Positions 1 through 14,586 are shown, counted from the stretch's first letter. The stretch: DNA of 64,000 nucleotides from Rouxiella aceris (GCF_012933545.1 NZ_JAADJU010000007.1:124001-188000); one strand, 5' to 3'. The notes: generated from the sequence alone by a model not told the origin. A program made the numbers and translations.

Positions 1-60
1 GACTAAGTTGTTGTTCGCTCAACATCAGCGGTTGTACCACGGGTTTTACTTCTTGATTAC

Positions 61-64
<4 letters not shown>
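1..64 (-). CDS. hisI: HisI/HisIE, phosphoribosyl-AMP cyclohydrolase (N-terminal fragment, cut by window edge)
   Basis: Only the first codons are present. The reading frame opens with a GTG whose last two bases are part of the hisF stop (GTGA overlap) and runs off the left edge. It reads [21 protein letters not shown]; the MLSEQQ part resembles the usual HisI start (MLTEQQ in E. coli), so translation may begin at the ATG at position 25 or 13 codons upstream at the GTG. The identity rests on the terminal position in the his operon and this short match. The enzyme acts at steps 2 and 3 of histidine synthesis when it is the fused HisIE form. Confidence 0.7.
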
Positions 65-5674
<5,610 letters not shown>

Positions 5675-5678
5675 GGTC

Positions 5679-6578
5679 TTACTCCATCATCTTTTCAATT
5701 GGCAGTACCAGGATCGAGCTGGCACCCAGTGCTTTCAGTTTTTCCATGGTTTCCCAGAACAGTGTTTCGCTGCTGACCATATGCATGGCAACACGTTGTT
5801 TGTCATTGGCCAGTGGCAAAATGGTTGGACGTTCGGCTCCTGGCAGCAGAGCAATGATTTCATCCAGACGTTCACTTGGCGCATGCAGCATGATGTATTT
5901 TGATTCGCGGGCCTGAATAACACCCTGAATACGGATCAGCAGTTTGTCGATCAAGGCTTGTTTTGCCGCTGGCATTTCGCCGTCGCGCTGGATCAGACAG
6001 GCTTTGGAGCGGTAAATCACTTCATCTTCTTTCAGGCCATTGGCTTCCAGCGTGGCACCGGTAGAAACCAGATCGCAAATCGCATCGGAAAGACCGGCGC
6101 GCGGGGCAACTTCTACTGAGCCGTTCAGCAGGCAGGATTTAAAGTCGATACGCTTGCTGTCAAAATATTTTTTAAGGATATGCGGATAAGAAGTGGCAAT
6201 ACGTTTTGAATCCAGGCTTTCTGGCCCCTGGTAATCAAAGTCCAGCGGTGTTGCCAGCGACAGGCGGCAGCCGCCAAAATCGAGACGACGCAGGGTAAAA
6301 TAGCGCGGGTCATCCCCTTGTGCGCGGCGGCTTAGTAGCTCTTCTTCCAGAACGTTTTCGCCGATAATGCCCAGGTCAACGACGCCGTCCATCACCAGTC
6401 CCGGAATATCGTCATCGCGAACGCGCAGAATATCGATATCCATATTTTCAGCAAAGGCAATCAGGCGCTGCTCTTGCAAATTGATTTTGATCCCGCAGCG
6501 TGCCAACAACTCACGGGAATCATCGCTCAGGCGACCGGATTTCTGCATGGCGATACGTAAACGATTTTTGTCCAACAT
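5679..6578 (-). CDS. hisG: HisG, ATP phosphoribosyltransferase (long form)
   Basis: A 299-residue long-form enzyme for the committed step, joining ATP and PRPP, feedback-inhibited by histidine through its C-terminal ACT-like domain. The PRPP-binding motif is seen in [14 protein letters not shown], and the N-terminus [17 protein letters not shown] matches enterobacterial HisG. It is the first structural gene, about 100 bases downstream of the attenuator. Confidence 0.97.
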   Translation of the reverse strand: MLDKNRLRIAMQKSGRLSDDSRELLARCGIKINLQEQRLIAFAENMDIDILRVRDDDIPGLVMDGVVDLGIIGENVLEEELLSRRAQGDDPRYFTLRRLDFGGCRLSLATPLDFDYQGPESLDSKRIATSYPHILKKYFDSKRIDFKSCLLNGSVEVAPRAGLSDAICDLVSTGATLEANGLKEDEVIYRSKACLIQRDGEMPAAKQALIDKLLIRIQGVIQARESKYIMLHAPSERLDEIIALLPGAERPTILPLANDKQRVAMHMVSSETLFWETMEKLKALGASSILVLPIEKMME

Positions 6579-6680
6579 GATGACCTCTATCCTTTCTTAT
6601 ATTCTGGGTATTTAGTGATAAAATAATTAATAAAATCTTAATATTCAATGAATTAACAGTGAGCTGTGAAATCAGGGATA

Positions 6681-6714
6681 AAAAAAAGCCCCCGGAAGAA
6701 ATCTTCCGGGGGCT
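6681..6714 (-). terminator. his operon attenuator (intrinsic terminator)
   Basis: On the minus strand a 12-bp perfect stem GCCCCCGGAAGA / TCTTCCGGGGGC with a two-base loop is followed by a run of Ts (read as As at 6681-6687). It lies between the His-rich leader peptide and hisG, exactly where the attenuator is expected. Ribosome stalling at the His codons in hisL would favour the antiterminator. Confidence 0.93.
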
Positions 6715-6778
6715 CTCTGCTACATTCTGCGCCACTGGAAGATCTTAAAAGTCTTCCAGCATCAATCTGCCTGAAAGA

Positions 6779-6826
6779 CTAGTCAGGATGATGATGATGA
6801 CGGTGGTTAATCAGAACGTTAAGCAT
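6779..6826 (-). CDS. hisL: HisL, his operon leader peptide
   Basis: A 15-codon reading frame, too short for usual gene callers, encoding MLNVLINHRHHHHPD. It has five histidines, four of them consecutive, and ends in the HPD tail also seen in the E. coli leader, which has seven consecutive His. It lies between the his promoter and the attenuator hairpin. It senses charged tRNA-His: slow translation across the His codons should prevent terminator formation. Confidence 0.93.
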   Translation of the reverse strand: MLNVLINHRHHHHPD

Positions 6827-6911
6827 GATGATGTCTCTTAATAAAGTTTTTGTGTTCTACCGCTGTTTGATATTGCGCAGACAGCCATAGATTGCAAATC
6901 AGTTGCTGGTT

Positions 6912-6940
6912 AAGCTAAACCACCAGGCCGGACGGCGCAA
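6912..6940 (-). promoter_or_regulatory. his operon sigma-70 promoter
   Basis: On the minus strand TTGCGC, a 17-base spacer and TAGCTT form a -35/-10 pair, about 85 bases before hisL. The -10 region GTGGTTTAG-TTAA resembles the E. coli hisp1 core as I remember it (GTGGTTTAGGTTAA). This is inferred from sequence alone. Confidence 0.65.
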
Positions 6941-7126
6941 CCTTTTTTTCGGCTAATGAGAAATTTTAATATATTCATCGATGAGATGATCTTCTTGAAT
7001 GAATTGTATAGAAGACCGACCAGCTTTACCCCCTGACGCAACCTATTATGGCGTTGTTTCGCGAAGACAGCAGGGGTAGCCTGCTAGAATGAAAACGGAT
7101 AATTAAAGTAAGAAGGGGAGAGCAGT

Positions 7127-7954
7127 ATGAAAAAGGTATCGATTATTGGTTTAGGCTGGCTGGGAATGCCGCTGGCCATGGCGCTTAATGCCAAAGGGTA
7201 CAAAGTGGTCGGCAGTAAAACCACCCTCGATGGCGTTGAAGCAGCAAGAATGAGCGGTATTGAATGCTACCCACTTAATTTTACCCCTGAGATGGTGTGC
7301 CAGGCTGAAGATCTGGAGACATTGCTTAACGTTGATGTGCTGATTATCACCTTGCCCGCCAGAAGGACGGTCGAAGGCAGTGAAATCTATTTCCAGGCGG
7401 TGCAGCAGTTGGCCGATAGCGCATTGGCACATAATATCCCGCGGATTATTTTTATCAGTTCCACATCTATCTACGGCGAAGGTGAGGGCACGGTTCGTGA
7501 AAACTCGCCACTGGAACCAGTGACAGTCAGCGGCAAAGTGCTTAAAGAGCTGGAGAGCTGGTTCCATAAGTTGCCGCATACTTCGGTCGATGTATTGCGT
7601 CTGGCGGGGCTGGTGGGCGTAGATCGCCATCCCGGACGTTTTCTGGCGGGAAAAACTGAGGTCAAAGGTGCCAGCCACGGTGTCAATCTGGTGCATCGTG
7701 ACGATGTGGTCGCGGCCATTAGCCTGTTACTGAGTTTGCCACGGGGTGGTCATACTTATAATCTTTGCGCCCCCGGGCATCCGCAGAAACAGCACTTTTA
7801 CCCGCTATTGGCCAGGCAGCTGAATTTGCCTGAGCCGCAGTTTGCTGTTGAGCCACAGGTTGCAACCGGCAAACTGGTGGATGGCAGCCGGATTGTCAAA
7901 GAGTTGGGGTTTGAATACTTATATCCGGACCCATTACGTATGCCCCTTAGCTAG
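7127..7954 (+). CDS. yeeZ: YeeZ-like NAD(P)-binding SDR-family protein
   Basis: A 275-residue Rossmann-fold protein with the N-terminal nucleotide-binding motif GLGWLGMPLA. It has an extended-SDR look: FISSTSIYGEGEGTV for the catalytic Ser/Thr and Tyr region and LRLAGLVG later. It matches E. coli YeeZ closely along its length, for example AARMSGI, LPARR and PGRFLAGKT. E. coli also has yeeZ divergent from the his leader, so the neighbourhood is conserved. The physiological substrate is not known. The start is supported by a GGGGAG ribosome site 8 bases upstream. Confidence 0.9.
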   Translation: MKKVSIIGLGWLGMPLAMALNAKGYKVVGSKTTLDGVEAARMSGIECYPLNFTPEMVCQAEDLETLLNVDVLIITLPARRTVEGSEIYFQAVQQLADSALAHNIPRIIFISSTSIYGEGEGTVRENSPLEPVTVSGKVLKELESWFHKLPHTSVDVLRLAGLVGVDRHPGRFLAGKTEVKGASHGVNLVHRDDVVAAISLLLSLPRGGHTYNLCAPGHPQKQHFYPLLARQLNLPEPQFAVEPQVATGKLVDGSRIVKELGFEYLYPDPLRMPLS

Positions 7955-8020
7955 GCTGCTGGCCAGAGCGTTCAGCCGCAGTATCAGGTTGGGGACGTTT
8001 TAGACTGCGCCACGAGCACG

Positions 8021-8058
8021 AAAAACGCCGTCATTTGCTTGCTGACGGCGTTTTTTTT
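8021..8058 (+). terminator. Intrinsic terminator after yeeZ
   Basis: A 10-bp stem AACGCCGTCA / TGACGGCGTT with a nine-base loop is followed by a run of eight Ts, 70 bases after the yeeZ stop. A run of As on the other side means it could also work for minus-strand transcripts. Confidence 0.9.
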
Positions 8059-8448
8059 AGCCAACTTCCGGAAATACAAACAAAAAGGCCAATTCTGCGT
8101 GTAGAGCGGGTAAATAAAAAGGCGATAGAACCCTGATATTATCTGCCAGGAATGCAATTATCTCTCATTTCAATAATGAATTGTTTATTTATTACTCACC
8201 GTTTTTAACTTATTTTTCCCTGCTCACTATTTTATACATTCGGTCCTTACGACTCTTCTTTCTTATATTTGTCACTAAAGATTCATCTTATAACCATGAA
8301 AGATCAATAATTATAATTGCCAATTAGTTAAAGTGGGTTGTCAAAAATATAAAAAAAGGTGGTTTATGCTGCTTTTTATCTGATTATCAGCTCAACACGC
8401 TTAAAATTTTCGATTGTGACTGTTCTCAAATTTTTTAGCTGCCAACCC

Positions 8449-8475
8449 TAAAGTTTTCCCCAGTTTCGCCGATAG
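8449..8475 (+). promoter_or_regulatory. Sigma-28 (FliA)-like promoter upstream of flhDC
   Basis: TAAAGTTT, exactly 11 bases, then GCCGATAG: a perfect -35 and 7 of 8 at the -10 for the enterobacterial FliA consensus TAAAGTTT-N11-GCCGATAA. No gene starts within 880 bases downstream except flhD at 9363. It could drive a non-coding RNA or a long flhDC transcript. Activity is inferred from sequence only. Confidence 0.6.
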
Positions 8476-8932
8476 TTACCCAAGCAACTTCTGGTCCATC
8501 CTTTCAACAGTAATGTTTATGTTTCCTGTCAGCCGACTGGAGGCATTGTTTCATCCTCACATTTAGTAACACCTCTTGTCTTTTCCACCATTCAAAACTG
8601 CTAGACATAACCTAAAACCTACTTTAACCGCCTTGTAGGTTTCTCACTCCTAAGTCAAATTCGTTTTCCTTAACTCAATCCTTACAGTTGTTTCTCATTT
8701 TTTCTTATGCTTTTTATTCTTGATAAATCAGATTTTTATACTAGCAATTATGCTTTTAAACGATCTTTTATACGGAAATCGTTGATAAGTCGAGCTTTGT
8801 TGAAAATGTTCTAAAATAGGCATGAATTTGGGTTTCGCAATGGCTTTTTAAGACGGATTTTTACTTTTGCTTAAATTTTGTGCGTGTTTTTAAGGAAATT
8901 TACGCTTTCTGTGCTTAAATAAATTTTATTTT

Positions 8933-8948
8933 TGTGACTTGCATCACA
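8933..8948 (+). promoter_or_regulatory. CRP (cAMP receptor protein) binding site for flhDC
   Basis: TGTGA-CTTGCA-TCACA, a perfect match to both CRP half-sites with the correct 6-base spacer. Its centre lies about 72 bases upstream of the predicted flhDC transcript start, the position I recall for the E. coli flhDC CRP site. It indicates catabolite control of flagellar synthesis. Confidence 0.9.
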
Positions 8949-8976
8949 TTTCGCTTAAAATGCAGTACGGGTCAGA

Positions 8977-9006
8977 TTGTATGTATGAATGGTTAAGGGG
9001 TAGAGT
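8977..9006 (+). promoter_or_regulatory. flhDC core promoter
   Basis: TTGTAT and TAGAGT with an 18-base spacer; the segments ATTGTATGT and TAGAGTTGC-TCG closely resemble the E. coli flhDC promoter as I remember it (GTTGTATGTG and TACAGTTGCGTCG). The predicted start is near 9013. The hexamers are weak, consistent with activation by CRP. Confidence 0.75.
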
Positions 9007-9016
9007 TGCTTCGTCC

Positions 9017-9030
9017 TAAGATTAATCCTA
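9017..9030 (+). promoter_or_regulatory. RcsAB box just downstream of the flhDC transcript start
   Basis: TAAGATTAATCCTA matches 12 of 14 positions of the RcsAB consensus TAAGAATATTCCTA. It would lie at about +5 to +18, as in the E. coli flhDC promoter, where RcsB/RcsA binding represses flagella under envelope stress. Confidence 0.82.
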
Positions 9031-9321
9031 ATAATGTATGTGAAAGCGTTTCATAGAGTGGAGCGTGAAGTAAGCAACGGACCCTGCCTGCACCGCACAA
9101 TTGATTAATTCTTAAATTTAGTTAGCAGTGAAATTGTTCTACTTTTGGTAGTTTACATCAGGAACAAATTTGTATTGGTGTTGAATAGAACTCTGCATCG
9201 AGCAGCGAGACTGACCGAGCAAGATTATATTTCTCATCCAGTGAACCAATTGTTTTGATAGTCATAAAATATCCTGATTATTTTGGTTTTGAGACCTATA
9301 ACAAGGAATTTTTCTATCAAC

Positions 9322-9342
9322 CAGCTATGCAACACATAGCTG
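9322..9342 (+). other. RNA hairpin directly before the flhD ribosome site
   Basis: Perfect 8-bp stem CAGCTATG / CATAGCTG with a five-base loop, ending seven bases before the GGGG ribosome site of flhD (9350-9353). It would form in the mRNA leader and may affect translation or post-transcriptional control; no function is shown by sequence alone. Confidence 0.6.
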
Positions 9343-9362
9343 TCGGTATGGGGTAATGAAGA

Positions 9363-9707
9363 ATGTCTGAATTGCTTAAACATATTTATGATATCAACTT
9401 GTCATATTTACTGCTGGCACAACGTTTAATTAATGACGATAAAGCCTCTGCCATGTTTCGGTTGGGGATTGATGACGTCATGGTTGATACGCTCGGCCAG
9501 TTGACGCTGCCACAGATGGTCAAACTAGCTGAAACCAATCAGCTCTTGTGTCAGTTTCGTTTTGACGACCATAAGACCATTGAGCGTCTTACTCAGGAAT
9601 CTCGTGTTGATGACCTGCAACAGATCCACACCGGTATCCTGTTATCCAGTCATCTGCTGAAAGGGCTTTCAGCAAAAGGCGTTAGCGCACCGAAGAAAAG
9701 GGCCTGA
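9363..9707 (+). CDS. flhD: FlhD, flagellar master transcription regulator subunit
   Basis: A 114-residue protein nearly colinear with E. coli FlhD ([57 protein letters not shown]). With FlhC it makes the FlhD4C2 heterohexamer that activates class 2 flagellar promoters. The chosen ATG gives MSELLKH; E. coli has a few extra residues before it. It is followed two bases later by flhC. Confidence 0.97.
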   Translation: MSELLKHIYDINLSYLLLAQRLINDDKASAMFRLGIDDVMVDTLGQLTLPQMVKLAETNQLLCQFRFDDHKTIERLTQESRVDDLQQIHTGILLSSHLLKGLSAKGVSAPKKRA

Positions 9708-9709
9708 CT

Positions 9710-10291
9710 ATGGCTGAAAAAAGTATTGTTCAGGAAGCGAGAGATATTCAGTTGGCAATGGAGCTGATTACACTCGGCGCGCGTTTGCAAATGCTGGAGT
9801 GTGAAACGCAACTGAGTCGCGGTCGTCTGATCAAGCTATACAAGGAGTTGCGTGGCAGTCCGCCACCTAAAGGGATGCTTCCCTTCTCCACAGACTGGTT
9901 TATGACCTGGGAACAGAACATTCACTCGTCGATGTTTTTTAATGCCTACTCCTTTTTAATGAAAACAGGCCATTGCAACGGTGTAGAGGCGGTTATCAAG
10001 GCTTACCGTCTCTATCTTGAGCAATGCCCTGAAGAACCCGGTCAACCGCCAATCCTGGCCTTGACTCGAGCATGGACATTAGTTCGCTTTGTTGACAGTG
10101 GTATGTTGCAACTTTCGTCTTGTAACTGCTGTGATGGCTCATTTATTACTCACGCCCATCAACCACGTCACGGATTTGTTTGTAGTCTTTGCCAGCCGCC
10201 ATCGCGAGCGGTAAAAAAACGTAAACTTTCCCCGCAAGTTGCCGATATTACATCTCAAGAGCTGGACGAACAGGTCAAGCTTGCGGTCTGA
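9710..10291 (+). CDS. flhC: FlhC, flagellar master transcription regulator subunit
   Basis: A 193-residue DNA-binding partner of FlhD. The C-terminal zinc site is visible as a Cys cluster, SSCNCCDG, and a later CSLC pair. The N-terminal region [23 protein letters not shown] matches the family. It is two bases after flhD, so the two are co-translated. Confidence 0.97.
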   Translation: MAEKSIVQEARDIQLAMELITLGARLQMLECETQLSRGRLIKLYKELRGSPPPKGMLPFSTDWFMTWEQNIHSSMFFNAYSFLMKTGHCNGVEAVIKAYRLYLEQCPEEPGQPPILALTRAWTLVRFVDSGMLQLSSCNCCDGSFITHAHQPRHGFVCSLCQPPSRAVKKRKLSPQVADITSQELDEQVKLAV

Positions 10292-10320
10292 GATGATGTT
10301 GGCGGTAAAACTGATATCCT

Positions 10321-10340
10321 GAGTGGTGGTCACACCACTC
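10321..10340 (+). other. Stem-loop between flhC and motA
   Basis: Perfect 8-bp stem GAGTGGTG / CACCACTC with a GTCA loop, 30 bases after the flhC stop. No T run follows, so it is more likely an mRNA processing or stability element, or a weak terminator, in the 157-base flhC-motA gap. No sigma-28 site is recognisable before motA, unlike the E. coli arrangement. Confidence 0.5.
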
Positions 10341-10448
10341 ACTATCCTTCCAGCATCCATAGGTTTCCCGGTTGATTAACCTGGGTTTTCACCTAATCAC
10401 TCCGCATGTCTTCCTGGCCCTACAACCACATCGAATTAAGGAATTAAC

Positions 10449-11330
10449 GTGTTAGTACTAATTGGCTATATCGTGGTCACAGGGGCGGTAATCGGCGGCT
10501 ACTTGATGGTTGGTGGCGAAATGGGCGCGTTGTATCAACCGGCCGAACTGCTGACTATCGCTGGTGCAGGTATCGGTGCCTTTATCGTCGGTAACAACGG
10601 TAAAGCGATTAAATCAACGCTGCGCGCGCTGCCGACATTGTTTCGCGGGTCTCGCTACAACAAAGCGTTGTATATGGATTTGATGGCGCTGCTTTATCGC
10701 TTACTGGCGAAGTCGCGTCAACAGGGCATGCTGTCTTTGGAAAATGATATCGATAATCCAAAGGAAAGCGATATTTTTGCTAATTATCCGCGCATTGTTG
10801 CCGATAAACAGATAGTAGAGTTTATTACCGACTATTTGCGGTTGATGGTGAGCGGAAATATGAATGCCTTTGAAATCGAAGCCCTGATGGACGAAGAGAT
10901 CGAAACCTTCGAAAGTGAAAGCGAAGTACCGGCCGGCAGCGTGCAATTGCTGGGCGATTCACTTCCTGCTTTCGGGATTGTTTCGGCTGTTATGGGGATC
11001 GTTCATACGCTCGGTGCCGCAGACCGTCCAGCAGCCGAATTGGGCTCCTTGATTGCCCATGCCATGGTCGGTACTTTTCTCGGGATATTGCTGGCATACG
11101 GCTTTGTCTCACCGCTGGCCGCCGTGTTGCGTCAGAAATGTGCCGAAAATACCAAAATGATGCAGTGCATCAAAGTGACATTGTTATCTAGCTTGAATGG
11201 CTATGCACCACAGATTGCCGTCGAGTTTGGCCGTAAAACGCTTTATACCAGTGAACGTCCGACCTTTGTGGAATTGGAAGAGCATGTTCGCCAGGCTAAA
11301 TCATCGAACAAGCAAGAAGAAAAAGTATGA
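10449..11330 (+). CDS. motA: MotA, flagellar stator proton channel subunit
   Basis: A 293-residue inner-membrane protein with four hydrophobic segments (about residues 1-25, 33-50, 170-190 and 200-222) and a large cytoplasmic loop. Conserved [15 protein letters not shown] and [12 protein letters not shown] channel helices are intact. With MotB it forms the proton-driven stator. It starts with GTG, as E. coli motA does ([10 protein letters not shown]), and overlaps motB by four bases. Confidence 0.97.
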   Translation: MLVLIGYIVVTGAVIGGYLMVGGEMGALYQPAELLTIAGAGIGAFIVGNNGKAIKSTLRALPTLFRGSRYNKALYMDLMALLYRLLAKSRQQGMLSLENDIDNPKESDIFANYPRIVADKQIVEFITDYLRLMVSGNMNAFEIEALMDEEIETFESESEVPAGSVQLLGDSLPAFGIVSAVMGIVHTLGAADRPAAELGSLIAHAMVGTFLGILLAYGFVSPLAAVLRQKCAENTKMMQCIKVTLLSSLNGYAPQIAVEFGRKTLYTSERPTFVELEEHVRQAKSSNKQEEKV

Positions 11331-12475
11331 AGCACCAAAGCCACCCGATTATTGTCGTACGCAAAAAGAAGCATGGTCATGGCGGACATCACGGTGGTTC
11401 ATGGAAAATCGCTTATGCCGACTTTATGACAGCGATGATGGCTTTCTTTCTGGTGATGTGGCTGATTGCGATATCCAACCCTAAACAGTTGGTCCAGATA
11501 GCCGAGTATTTTCGTACCCCGCTGGCCGTGGCCATCAACCCTGGCAAGCATACCAGCGATGCAACCAACCCAATCCCGGGGGGAGGAGCAGATCCCACCA
11601 TGAAGGAGGGGGAAATACATAAAGCCATTGCTGCAGAGGGCGAAGTAAAAGAATCCCGTGAATTGCAGCGGCTTAAGGATCAGTTGGAACAGATGTTGGC
11701 CTCCGACCCGCGTTTACGGGCATTGCGTCCACACCTGATGATTAACCTGACGGAACAGGGGTTACGGATCCAGATTATCGACAGCAAGAATCGCCCGATG
11801 TTTCAGCTCGGCAGCGCCAACGTTGAGCCTTATATGCGCGATATTTTACGCGCCATAGCGCCGATTCTTGATGCGTTTCCCAATAAAATCAGCCTGGCGG
11901 GCCATACCGATGATATGCCCTATGCCACGGGTGAACGAGGTTACAGCAACTGGGAGTTGTCAACCGACCGTGCCAACGCATCGCGGCGGGAAATGACCAG
12001 CGGTGGACTTAGTGATGGCAAAGTGATCCGCGTGATGGGCATGGGCTCGACCATGATGCTCAAAGACCATCCGACAGATGATGCAATCAACCGTCGTATC
12101 AGTATTTTGGTGTTGAACAAGAGTGCACAAGAAGCAATTGAACGTGAAAACAGTGAAGGCGAATCGCTCATTATCAATGACGCTGGCGAGCTGAAAAAGA
12201 TGGCACCAACCGGAAGCAGCAATACAAACAGTACTACCAATGATACCGGCAAGACTGCTGCTCCGGTGAAGGGATCGACAGATTTACCCTCAGGATCGGT
12301 TGTGCAAAACCGGTTACCACCACAACAAGCAACGAATGAGCCAGTGAAACCGGCTACGCCCGTCGCTGCTAAACCGGCAGCTCCAGGCGCAGACAAAGCA
12401 ACAACGGCACCCGCCGGCGCTGCGGTAACGGTCACACCGACCTCATCGACAAGCCGCGATTCACAGCAGAGGTGA
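11327..12475 (+). CDS. motB: MotB, flagellar stator subunit with extended C-terminal tail
   Basis: 382 residues. The proton-carrying Asp32 is in [21 protein letters not shown], the single transmembrane helix. The OmpA-like peptidoglycan-binding domain follows (about residues 150-265; [25 protein letters not shown]). Beyond residue 290 is a low-complexity tail rich in Pro, Ala and Thr, making it about 75 residues longer than E. coli MotB (308). The tail should lie in the periplasm beyond the peptidoglycan-binding domain; its role is unknown. Confidence 0.96.
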   Translation: MKHQSHPIIVVRKKKHGHGGHHGGSWKIAYADFMTAMMAFFLVMWLIAISNPKQLVQIAEYFRTPLAVAINPGKHTSDATNPIPGGGADPTMKEGEIHKAIAAEGEVKESRELQRLKDQLEQMLASDPRLRALRPHLMINLTEQGLRIQIIDSKNRPMFQLGSANVEPYMRDILRAIAPILDAFPNKISLAGHTDDMPYATGERGYSNWELSTDRANASRREMTSGGLSDGKVIRVMGMGSTMMLKDHPTDDAINRRISILVLNKSAQEAIERENSEGESLIINDAGELKKMAPTGSSNTNSTTNDTGKTAAPVKGSTDLPSGSVVQNRLPPQQATNEPVKPATPVAAKPAAPGADKATTAPAGAAVTVTPTSSTSRDSQQR

Positions 12476-12479
12476 TCAC

Positions 12480-14546
12480 GTGAGCATGGACATTAGTGAT
12501 TTTTATCAAACGTTTTTCGATGAAGCCGATGAGCTGTTGGCGGACATGGAACAGCATCTGTTGTTACTTGATCCTCTGGCGCCAGACATTGAACAGCTAA
12601 ACGCGATATTTCGCGCTGCGCATTCAATTAAAGGCGGTGCTGCGACTTTTGGTTTTACGGTTTTACAAGAAACCACCCACTTGCTGGAAAACCTTCTGGA
12701 TGGTGCACGACGCGCGGAAATGAGCCTCAGCACTGATATTATCAACCTGTTTTTGGAAACCAAAGATATTATGCAGGAGCAACTGGACGCCTATAAATCT
12801 TCTCAGGTTCCCGATGCGGAAAGCTTTCAGTATATCTGCGCTGCCCTGAGACAACTTGCCCTTGAAGCCCAGCAAGAGAAGGATGCGGCGTCAGCGCCGG
12901 ATCTTCATGTTGTGGCTACAAGCGCGGCAAGTGCAACTAACACCCCAGCCAAGGCACCTGCCAGTGGCTCACCTTCGATCCGCATCCGTTTATCAGGCCT
13001 GAAGACGGCCGATATTCCCTTGATGCTCGAAGAATTGGGCAATCTTGGTGAGGTGACCGATCCCGTACAGACGGACAGCAGCGTTGAAGTTACGCTGTTA
13101 ACCACGGTATCGGAAGACGATATCAGTGCCGTACTGTGCTTTGTGCTCGAACCTGACCAAATCAGTTTTACTCGTCCAGGGGCTGCGGCCGCTGCCGAGA
13201 GTGAAACTGTCCCCACTGAAACTGTAGTGGCAGCTGCTGCGCCAGTCGAGGCTGTTGCGGCCGCCCCGGCACCTGAAGTGGCAGCGCGCCCGGCACCGGT
13301 CTTGACCGCCGTGCCAGCCAGCGAACCACCGAAAGCGCGTGGCGCCAAGGCGGCGGAGTCTACCAGTATCCGCGTTGCGGTAGAAAAAGTGGACCAATTG
13401 ATCAACCTGGTCGGTGAACTGGTGATCACTCAGTCCATGCTGGCCCAGCGCTCCGATCAACTGGATCCGGTAGCCCACAGCGATTTGCTCAACAGCATGG
13501 GTCAGTTGGAACGTAATGCCCGCGACTTGCAGGAATCGGTAATGTCCATCCGTATGATGCCGATGGAGTATGTATTTAGCCGCTTCCCGCGTCTGGTACG
13601 TGACCTGGCCAGCAAGTTGAACAAGCAGATCGAATTGACCCTGCTTGGCAGCTCAACCGAACTCGACAAGAGCCTGATTGAGCGCATTATTGACCCGTTG
13701 ACACACCTGGTGCGCAACAGTCTCGATCACGGCGTGGAATTGCCTGAGGTACGTATCGCCAATGGCAAGGATCCGGTCGGTAACCTGACGCTGTCTGCGG
13801 AACATCAGGGCGGTAATATCTGTATCGAAGTAATTGATGATGGTGCGGGGCTTAATCGCGAGCGCATTATCGCCAAGGCGATTTCCCAGGGCATGAACGT
13901 CAACGAAAATATTTCCGACGAAGACGTCGGCATGTTGATCTTTGCGCCGGGCTTCTCCACTGCCGAAAAAGTGACCGATGTTTCGGGTCGCGGTGTCGGT
14001 ATGGATGTGGTGAAACGTAATATCCAGGAAATGGGTGGCCATGTCGAAATCCACTTCCAGGCGGGTAAAGGCACGACTATTCGAATTTTGCTGCCGTTAA
14101 CGCTGGCAATCCTCGATGGCATGTCGGTTAAAGTGGGTAAAGAGGTGTTTATCCTGCCGCTTAACGCGGTGATGGAATCTCTACAGCCTCTGTCTGAAGA
14201 TCTGCATCCGCTGGCTGGCGGAGAACGCGTTCTCCAGGTGCGGGGTGAATACCTGCCGCTGGTAGAGCTCTTCCAAGTCTTTGATGTGACTGAGGCGAAA
14301 ACCGAAGCCACGCAAGGTATTGTAGTGATATTGCAGAGTGCAGGACGCCGCTACGCACTCTTGGTCGATCAGCTTATTGGTCAGCACCAGGTAGTGGTGA
14401 AAAATCTGGAAAGCAATTACCGCAAAGTGCCGGGGATTTCTGCCGCAACAATTTTAGGTGACGGTAGCGTTGCGCTGATTGTTGATGTTTCAGCACTGCA
14501 GGCACTCAACCGGGATAAACGGGCAGTGGACGCTACTGCCGCTTAA
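12480..14546 (+). CDS. cheA: CheA, chemotaxis histidine kinase
   Basis: 688 residues with the P1-P5 domain order. The phospho-accepting His48 is in FRAAHSIKGGA. A CheY/CheB-binding P2 domain lies at about 160-235, then an Ala/Pro/Val-rich linker longer than in E. coli (654 residues). Dimerisation and ATPase domains follow (HLVRNSLDHGVE N box, DDGAGL G1, GRGVGMDVV), then the CheW-like P5 domain. The GTG start gives MSMDISDFYQTFFDEADELL, the same start as E. coli, four bases after motB. Confidence 0.97.
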   Translation: MSMDISDFYQTFFDEADELLADMEQHLLLLDPLAPDIEQLNAIFRAAHSIKGGAATFGFTVLQETTHLLENLLDGARRAEMSLSTDIINLFLETKDIMQEQLDAYKSSQVPDAESFQYICAALRQLALEAQQEKDAASAPDLHVVATSAASATNTPAKAPASGSPSIRIRLSGLKTADIPLMLEELGNLGEVTDPVQTDSSVEVTLLTTVSEDDISAVLCFVLEPDQISFTRPGAAAAAESETVPTETVVAAAAPVEAVAAAPAPEVAARPAPVLTAVPASEPPKARGAKAAESTSIRVAVEKVDQLINLVGELVITQSMLAQRSDQLDPVAHSDLLNSMGQLERNARDLQESVMSIRMMPMEYVFSRFPRLVRDLASKLNKQIELTLLGSSTELDKSLIERIIDPLTHLVRNSLDHGVELPEVRIANGKDPVGNLTLSAEHQGGNICIEVIDDGAGLNRERIIAKAISQGMNVNENISDEDVGMLIFAPGFSTAEKVTDVSGRGVGMDVVKRNIQEMGGHVEIHFQAGKGTTIRILLPLTLAILDGMSVKVGKEVFILPLNAVMESLQPLSEDLHPLAGGERVLQVRGEYLPLVELFQVFDVTEAKTEATQGIVVILQSAGRRYALLVDQLIGQHQVVVKNLESNYRKVPGISAATILGDGSVALIVDVSALQALNRDKRAVDATAA

Positions 14547-14586
14547 CAACGAAAATCTTAAGCCGATTGATTGAAAGGTGAACAAT

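Larger units (their letters stand above)
7955..9362 (+). other. Long non-coding gap: flhDC upstream control region
   Basis: No open reading frame of useful length is present. The region is A+T-rich. Between about 8440 and 8720 the plus strand is clearly pyrimidine-rich, with many TCC/CCT runs. The motif GCTTAAA occurs around 8397, 8869, 8912 and 8953. The last 430 bases hold the flhDC promoter elements listed separately; a sigma-28-like site lies at 8449. The transcript leader from the predicted start near 9013 to flhD is about 350 bases. Confidence 0.8.

Noticed and set aside
6842-6868. TAAAGTTT near the his leader as a sigma-28 promoter
   Set aside because: The bases 11 away (CGCTGTTT) do not match the -10; chance occurrence.
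8503-8560. Small frame starting ATGTTTATG in the flhDC upstream region
   Set aside because: 17 codons, no ribosome site and no similarity; the RNA there, if made, is probably non-coding.
10292-10448. Sigma-28 promoter before motA
   Set aside because: I looked for it because E. coli has one there. GGCGGTAA is the closest -10 but it has no -35, so none is called.
12905-13429. Minus-strand frame opposite the cheA linker
   Set aside because: The Ala/Thr/Ser-rich product reflects the reverse of the Ala/Pro-rich CheA linker, not a gene.
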